Shown here: in pieces, positions 58,504-64,000 of the stretch
Position numbering within the stretch: the first letter of the stretch is position 1
Layout of the letters: each line of letters opens with the position of its first letter
Source: Plenodomus lindquistii
Lineage: Eukaryota > Ascomycota > Dothideomycetes > Pleosporales > Leptosphaeriaceae
Direction of reading: 5' to 3'
NCBI GenBank assembly: GCA_025504975.1
Contig: JANUWI010000010.1
Span: 930,001 to 994,000 of the forward strand
DNA: 64,000 nt
Translations under genes and position numbers: made by a program
The notes under the pieces: model-generated
The model's input: only the letters and a program-made list of their open reading frames with translations
Told to the model about the DNA's origin: nothing
The model's database searches: none

Positions 58504-59424
58504 CTATATCGAAAGTACGCCGAGTAAGACAACGGCAAGCGAAGCCATAGTATATGAGGCCGGAGTGAGGCTATGTGCAGATGAAGCCTCACCTGCTAAT
58601 ATCTTTTCGTCACTGCGAACGCATTGTGTTTTGGCAGTAATCTCGGTGGGACAGAGAACGCGTTTGAAGTTTGCGCTGTGTTACGTTAGACTAACGTTGG
58701 TGGGTTTGGCAGGAGATAAAGTACCTTGGGTATGATGCATCTTGGAACCAATCAAATCTCCACTGACAGCCGGCTCTTAGCTTCTCGGGTAGATTTTGGC
58801 AGTCGTCTATGGAGCTAACGCCCGCCATATTCTCGCCGAATACGGATTGGTCGACACCGTACTGTTGGGCGCATGCATTGGTGGACGTGGTATTTCCACC
58901 AGGTACCTGCAGGAAAAATCAGCTTGGGGAGTGCGTGCAACATATATGAATATACTCACCGCAAGCGAAAACCGATTCGCCGTATTGACATCGTAGGCGG
59001 TATTGGAGGCTTGGACGATCATGCTCTTGCCAATGAGTGGTTCGCTGGTGAAGTCCAGCTGATAGCAGGCACAACACCAGGCGCTTTCCACATCGCCGTG
59101 CGTAAGATCTGCCGTGATGAAAGTGCCGGCGTATCCGTAAGACATAGTATCGTTGATTATCCACGGCTGTTGGTCCGAACACTGGAAGGCCGTCCCACCA
59201 TTACAGCCCGTTCCAGCGGCAACATCAGTAGGTTTATCGTCTGCTGTACATGACAAGACCGGTTGGTTGAAATCTGCCTTTCCGTTCCAACCGCAAGACG
59301 GTTTGCAACAGTCCCAGAACCGAGTTGTGATTGCCTCGCTGGAGTAGTTGAGATCAGCACACTGTGCAAGAATCCAGAATAGTTCGACAGAGAAGACAAT
59401 CTTGGGTAGATGATACGACGGCAT
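58504..59424 (-). CDS. GH45 endoglucanase-like protein, possibly GPI-anchored
   Basis: Exons 58960-59424, 58725-58906 and 58504-58675 encode 272 residues. A signal peptide covers about residues 1-23. The GH45 signature TTRFWDCCKPSCGW contains the catalytic base Asp38. The cysteine framework follows, with GWNGKA, GCNGG, WCCACYQLDF and RAGCQWRFDWF. The position of the catalytic acid in typical fungal GH45 enzymes (Asp in H-F-D-L, before PGGG) reads N-R-F-S-L here, so Ser153 replaces it. The protein ends in CPTEITAKTQCVRSDE, then a Ser/Ala-rich spacer and a hydrophobic tail (ASLAVVLLGVLSI), a layout like a GPI signal. GH45 enzymes cut beta-1,4-glucan in plant cell walls. Activity of this one is uncertain. 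Confidence 0.87.
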
Positions 59425-60772
59425 TGCGTGACGTGGGATCTGGAAATCGATGTGGATTGAGACTGGAGTGATAGAGCTGTGAGCAAGGGCCTGTACAGTC
59501 GTAGGAAATTGTATATGGATGCTACCGGGAACGAGGGGACTCTCTTTTAGTCCGGTCGCAAGGAGAGATTAAGCTGGTTTTGATACCCAGAGCCGAGAAC
59601 GTGAACCTTTGTTGATCCTGGTCGATTGCTGCGCAAGGATCAGCAAAGCTTGGTATTGAGACGTGCGGCAGGGTCATCAGTTCTGACAGATCGAAGGGCG
59701 ATCCCACTTTTCAGTACTGAATAGACAACAGTAATCACTTTCCATGCTCACTTCCCTGCTTTCTGCTGTGGTAGCTTTCCCCACAGTTCTCACGCAAGGT
59801 GATATCGCTCCCCGCAATTCGGCAATCGCGGAGGCCGTAGACCTGGTGCATCAAGTGACCATCTTGGTTAGGTATCTCCATGCAGTAGATGCTCCGTTGC
59901 TTCTCGTCATGGCCAATGACTTTTGACATCTTACGCTACCAGGTCTGCGTCATCTCGGGTATCAGCATCTATAAGGCCTACCACGCCGCTTCATTCAACC
60001 AGGCAGTGTTGTAGCCTGCAGATTATTCAAGATATCCTTAAAGCGCTCGGAGCACATGGCGTTCGAGTTATCGAAAGCCACCTGCAAGCATCTGACGTTG
60101 GAAACTATCCCTTCCTGGCTCAGTTTGGCCTTCGCTGATCCAGAGGGAGCGGCCAAGCCGATTGGCCTAATTATCATAAGTCCTAGGATCTCGATAGACG
60201 ATGCGAGCCGTCAACTGACTGGTTGTCGTAATTGGCTGTCGGCATGAAGTGCAATGAGAGCAAGCATGAGTGCGGTCGAATGCTGAGTATCAGCAGTATG
60301 ATGGCATCCTGCGCAATAACAACCTCAATATATAAACAATTGGCACGAGTTGAGCCAGGTCAGATCGCAGGGCAAGCGAGCGAGGACATTGTGGAGTGCA
60401 AGGAGGGGATCTGGAACTTCCGTTCACGGGGTTGCGATTGTGTGCCAAGCCTTTAGCGGATACCAACATCGCAATGTCAGCAAGTCCATTCATCTTGAAG
60501 GAAGGCACCTCTGGACTGAGGCAAAAGTCTCAACTACAAGCATGTTTCAGTACTAGTAGTTTTGCACAAAAGACTGATACAAGAAAGCTCGACACCAAAC
60601 GGAGCATTCAATCAGTCAACAACTCATGTGTGCTGGACTCGAACAAAGTATATATAAACATCTAGCAAGTCAGCTTTACGCCAGGGATGTCAAGCTACAT
60701 ACCGCACACACTATCCGACGCCCAAACACCATGCATCCCACGAATCCAAGTTAGCACACACACGGCAATCAT
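59425..60772. other. Intergenic with coding-like minus-strand pieces
   Basis: Minus-strand frames at about 60177-59995 and 59929-59735 contain Cys-bearing, protein-like sequence (VRCLQVAFDNSNAMCSERF and YGLRDCRIAGSDITLRENC). A hydrophobic start (MLALIALHA) lies upstream near 60270. They may be exons of a small secreted protein, but several splice combinations are possible and none is clearly right, so no CDS is called. Confidence 0.4.
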
Positions 60773-62752
60773 TCACTGCCCATCAAGCCATCTGCCCTTC
60801 CCCTCTCCAGGCCTCACACCAGCCTTCTTCTCGCTTCCTGAAAACTTCTGCTCCTCTTCCTCCCAAACCTTGCGTTCCATTCTCCTACGCGCCGAGAAAG
60901 CGCGAGCGAACTTCCAGACCTCTAAATCGTGCAGATTCCATTGCTCCACTGCTTCGACAATGGACTTCATCATGCGGTCTTTGCTCTTGATGGCGTCTCT
61001 CGCTCTCCGCAGGCGCTCTTTCTCCTTTTCGATCCAGCGCTCGTCGGGTACTTCTTGGCCTTCTATCGGCGCTGGTGGGTCGGGGCGCGGAAAGATGATA
61101 AGCTCTGATCTATCATTGGGGGAGCTGGGCTCTTTGGTGGAAGATGCGCGCTCAGGTAGCCCGAAGCCGAAAATCCAGTCGAGGTCGTGTTGGGTTACGC
61201 GCTCGGCTGTGAGCCAGAGAGTGTGTGCTGGGGCTGCGGCAACGAGTTCTTTGAATTGAACAACACGGTAGGACTCGGTGCGGCCTTTGCCGATGGACTT
61301 CTTCGTCAATTCCCAAATCCAGAGATCGCGCTTCGCGTTGTTGCGGAGGAAGTTGGTGTCGAGCTTGTCACGCGTGTAGTGTAGCGAGGTGATAGTGTAG
61401 GGATGGGGCACCGTGCCGATAGTGAAAAACTTGGTAGAGTTGACGAACTCCGGAAACTGTTGGAGTTTGAGCGGTTTGTTGGGGTTGCAAGGCTTGCACT
61501 TGGGTCGATTGGGCGGGCACGACTTGGGCATGGGTGTGGTTGGGCATTGAGTCAAGTTGCGAGCGATGTCGTTCGCTTCGTACATGAGGGCTGTCGTGTG
61601 TTCCGGCAACGGCTTTGCAACCACGATACCTTCGGGGTGCAGCTCCTGGAATGTGAGATGAAGATGCGAGTTGACCAGACTTGCAAGCAGTCCGTAAGCC
61701 TCGACCTTGGTCGTGTTGGTGAACTTGTCAGCAACCGTTTTGTAGTTTGTGGCGAGGAGTTCAAGCGTGTAGAACGCGATGCCATTGGCCTTCTTGTCAA
61801 CGGCGACGTCTGCTGATGGCAGTAGGTTGACGACAGGTCCACCATCCTTCTCTGCCAACTTCATAATCTTGTCCTTGCTAGCCGTGGTGTTCTTAAGAAG
61901 GTCATGGTTCACAACCTTCTTGAGCGCATCATTGACCGCGCTGCCTTTGCCAAAGAAGACGCCCGTATCGAGAGATTGTACGCGAGATAGCTTGGGGAAC
62001 TCGTTTCGCCGCAGGAAACTCAGCATGGGGTTCTCGTATTCGGCCATTGGCAGAGCCAGGTAATTTGTTAGGATACCTCCACCCATGTTCCCCCAGGCTA
62101 GCCACCTCATGATCTCGTCGTTGACGCTGTTGTCTAGCTTCATACGCTGGAACAACTGGTATTGTGGGTGCTGCATAGCCTCGGCGCGGGACAGCACCGT
62201 GGGCTTGAAGCCCTGGGCCCACCACGCACGTCGCCAGGCTAGAATAAGCCTGTTCTCCGCCTCGGTGACGGCCTTGTCCTGCTTGCTCCTGGCGTCGTAG
62301 TACGTGTAGATGGGCGGTCGTTCGCGGAACGGAGGGAGCACGGCGGTGTTCTCGTCGAGCGAGACGGCGGAGGAGAATGGATTGCGCCACTTGAAGTCGG
62401 GCAGCCATGTGATGGCGCCATAGCTGCTGGCGACCGTGCTGTTGGGATGGACGGGGGGCTTATGCGCCGCTGGGCCAAAGACATTGGGGACTTTGGGGAT
62501 CTCTGGCAGCTTGGGCATGTCGGGAAGCTTAGGCATGTCTGGCAGTTTTGGCATGTCAGGCACGTGCGGGTGCTTGACCGCCTCGGTCACCTGGTCGTAT
62601 GTGGGAACATTGGGCAGGCTCTCGCGGCTCGGAGGGCCGTAGAAGGTCAGGTTGATGATGACGAACAGGGCGACAATGATGATGACCTGGAACCTCCGCG
62701 GTGGCATTTGCAGCCGGACAGGATGACCAAAGATGGTCTGTTGCACCGGCAT
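60773..62752 (-). CDS. Type II membrane protein, glycosyltransferase-like layout, function unknown
   Basis: Single exon, 659 residues from the ATG at 62752. A longer frame to 62977 is judged leader sequence, because the residues before MPVQQTIF are Ser/Arg/Pro-rich and lack the anchor. A short cytosolic end is followed by one transmembrane helix (about 22-38, VIIIVALFVIINLTFYG). A Pro-rich stem has hexapeptide repeats P-D-M-P-K-L (residues 65-86). A large lumenal domain follows with LILAWRRAWWAQGFKPTVL, RWLAWGNMGGGILTNYLALP and LDTGVFFG. This topology and these blocks resemble Golgi glycosyltransferases, but I see no certain DXD motif and cannot name the family. A CPPNRPKCKPC cluster lies near residue 423. 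The C-terminus is highly charged and coiled-coil-like. Confidence 0.8.
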   Translation of the reverse strand: MPVQQTIFGHPVRLQMPPRRFQVIIIVALFVIINLTFYGPPSRESLPNVPTYDQVTEAVKHPHVPDMPKLPDMPKLPDMPKLPEIPKVPNVFGPAAHKPPVHPNSTVASSYGAITWLPDFKWRNPFSSAVSLDENTAVLPPFRERPPIYTYYDARSKQDKAVTEAENRLILAWRRAWWAQGFKPTVLSRAEAMQHPQYQLFQRMKLDNSVNDEIMRWLAWGNMGGGILTNYLALPMAEYENPMLSFLRRNEFPKLSRVQSLDTGVFFGKGSAVNDALKKVVNHDLLKNTTASKDKIMKLAEKDGGPVVNLLPSADVAVDKKANGIAFYTLELLATNYKTVADKFTNTTKVEAYGLLASLVNSHLHLTFQELHPEGIVVAKPLPEHTTALMYEANDIARNLTQCPTTPMPKSCPPNRPKCKPCNPNKPLKLQQFPEFVNSTKFFTIGTVPHPYTITSLHYTRDKLDTNFLRNNAKRDLWIWELTKKSIGKGRTESYRVVQFKELVAAAPAHTLWLTAERVTQHDLDWIFGFGLPERASSTKEPSSPNDRSELIIFPRPDPPAPIEGQEVPDERWIEKEKERLRRARDAIKSKDRMMKSIVEAVEQWNLHDLEVWKFARAFSARRRMERKVWEEEEQKFSGSEKKAGVRPGEGKGRWLDGQ

Positions 62753-63352
62753 GTTGGAAGCGAATGGCGAGAGACGGGAGGAGGAGCAGCTATCGCGACA
62801 TTGGGAAATTTCGAATATGGTGTTGCTGGATGCCTGGCAGTGAGCCGATACCGATACCCGTCGAGGCCTCGAAGGAGGATGCGGAGGCAGACTCGGCGCA
62901 GAACAGAAGGTCGAAGTTGTTGTCGACACCAAAAACAAGAAGAAAGACAGCCAAAGATACACCTGCACTGTGCGCACGAGTAGAAGTCACAATGCTCCTC
63001 TCTGCTCGCGACGCGTATAGGCTGCAGCGTGCTAGGCTGCCGCTAGTGCACGGTACGAAGTAGGGCTGAGCCCTCCCCATCCCATCCCAGCTCAGCTGCT
63101 GGTGGGGGTCACTCCCGATGTCGCCGAAGCGGGCGCAACAATTTGGCCTGATGCGTCACACCTCTGGTCCATCTGCTGCGTCAATGGACTACTTCTGTAT
63201 ACTTCTCTCGCCACTCGTGTGAGAGCACTCCTTGATTTGTACACCAATTTTCTCTCTTCTGGAAAACTAGGCGACATCCATTCAATTGGACTCGACTGAC
63301 GCGACCCCGCCAGCATTTTGTGTCGCTCTTTCCACATCCATTGAGCGCGACA
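62753..63352. other. Divergent promoter region, 600 bp
   Basis: Lies between the start codons of the type II membrane protein (minus) and the aminoadipate reductase (plus). No gene is called. The in-frame upstream extension of the minus gene falls here. Confidence 0.5.
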
Positions 63353-64000
63353 ATGGCTTCACTTACCCAGGGGAGCATTCCTGACCCTACCGCAGACCTT
63401 CACTGGTCTGATTTCAAGGGTCCTATCCACGAAATCTTCGCTGGCAATGCGCGCAAACATCCCGAGCGGTCTTGCGTGGTGGAAACCGCGACCAGCAAGA
63501 CACCAGAGCGCAAATTCACTTACAAGCAGATATTCGAAGCCACCGCGGTGCTGTCACATCACCTCGTCCAAAATGGCGTGCAAAGAGGTGAAGTGGTCAT
63601 GATCTTCGCCCACCGAGGTGTGGACCTCGTAGTTGCCATCATGGCCGTTCTGGCGGCAGGAGCGACCTTCTCAGTACTCGATCCTCTGTAAGTGTGCTAC
63701 TCTCACAGTGGATCCTCAGCAAGGCTTACATGGCACAGATATCCCCCAGATCGCCAATGCATCTATCTAGAAGTCTCCCAGCCACGTGCTCTTGTAGTCA
63801 TCGACAAGGCTACACGCGAAGCTGGCCCCCTCTCTGAACAAGTCCGCACATACGTCAAGGACAACCTGCAACTGAGAGCTGAGATCCCAGCACTCGAGCT
63901 CAAGGATGATGGTTCACTTGTTGGAGGGATCCGGGATGGCAAAGATGTTCTGGAAGAGCAACAGAAGCTCAAGGTCGAGCTGCCAGGCATTCTTGTCGGA
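63353..64000 (+). CDS. lys2: L-2-aminoadipate reductase (Lys2-type), 3' partial
   Basis: Exon 1 is 63353-63687, and exon 2 begins at 63739 and runs off the window. The visible 199 residues are the N-terminus of an adenylation-domain enzyme: IHEIFAGNARKHPERSCVVE, then FTYKQIFEATAVLSHHL, MIFAHRGVDLVVAIMAVLAAG, and, across the intron, DPLYPPDRQCIYLEVSQP. This order matches fungal alpha-aminoadipate reductase, a roughly 1400-residue A-T-R enzyme of the fungal lysine pathway that activates and reduces aminoadipate after phosphopantetheinylation. A related single-module NRPS-like reductase cannot be fully excluded from this part alone. The start is the first ATG before the conserved region. Confidence 0.85.

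Noticed and set aside
1..64000. tRNA, rRNA, CRISPR or intact transposon
   Set aside because: Reading for B-box-like GGTTCRANNCC with a matching A-box, for long terminal repeats and for transposase or reverse-transcriptase motifs gave nothing convincing. A tRNAscan-SE and RepeatMasker run would settle it.

Overview
The window is nuclear DNA from a filamentous ascomycete fungus. The evidence is short GT-AG introns (mostly about 45-60 nt) in nearly every gene, monocistronic genes on both strands with 0.3-2.7 kb spacers, and fungal families such as a Dsc3 ubiquitin-ligase subunit, an Mcm1-type MADS-box factor, a fungal rhodopsin-domain protein and an alpha-aminoadipate reductase. A Dothideomycete (Pleosporales-like) origin fits the general look of the proteins, but that is only an impression. 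Exon joins were found by hand from splice sites and reading frame. Every multi-exon model with a full gene in the window sums to a multiple of three.

Left part (0-24 kb): a 5'-truncated MpaB/rubber-oxygenase-like gene, a protein with a duplicated CCCH zinc-finger module, a six-exon short-chain dehydrogenase, cytochrome c, a mitochondrial PDK/BCKDK-type kinase, a small conserved-looking protein, a cysteine-rich single-pass membrane protein, a patatin-like phospholipase, a MATE transporter, a signal-peptide-bearing agmatinase/arginase-family protein, the Fe-S assembly factor Isa1, a stress-response A/B-barrel protein and DSC complex subunit 3.

Middle (24-46 kb): a small protein made of three copies of an HH-x3-N-x-A-Y motif, a frameshifted fragment of a repeat-type extracellular protein, ribosomal protein eS8, peroxisomal malate synthase ending in SKL, an APC-family permease, the Mcm1-like MADS factor, a tetraspanin, and an unrecognised 692-residue nuclear-looking protein with a PCNA-binding (PIP) motif near each end.

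Right part (46-64 kb): a Dnf1/2-type P4-ATPase flippase, a fungal rhodopsin-domain membrane protein, a GH45 endoglucanase-like protein lacking the usual catalytic acid, a type II membrane protein with a hexapeptide repeat, and the 5' end of a Lys2-type aminoadipate reductase.

No operon, secondary-metabolite cluster, CRISPR array, intact transposon or recognisable tRNA/rRNA gene was seen. Most genes are housekeeping genes that do not form one pathway. The points most worth following are the four flippase-kinase-like sites in the P4-ATPase tail, the double-PIP protein, the three-repeat small protein, the duplicated CCCH module, the altered GH45 active site with a GPI-like tail, and a single-base frameshift in a homopolymer near 26,430.
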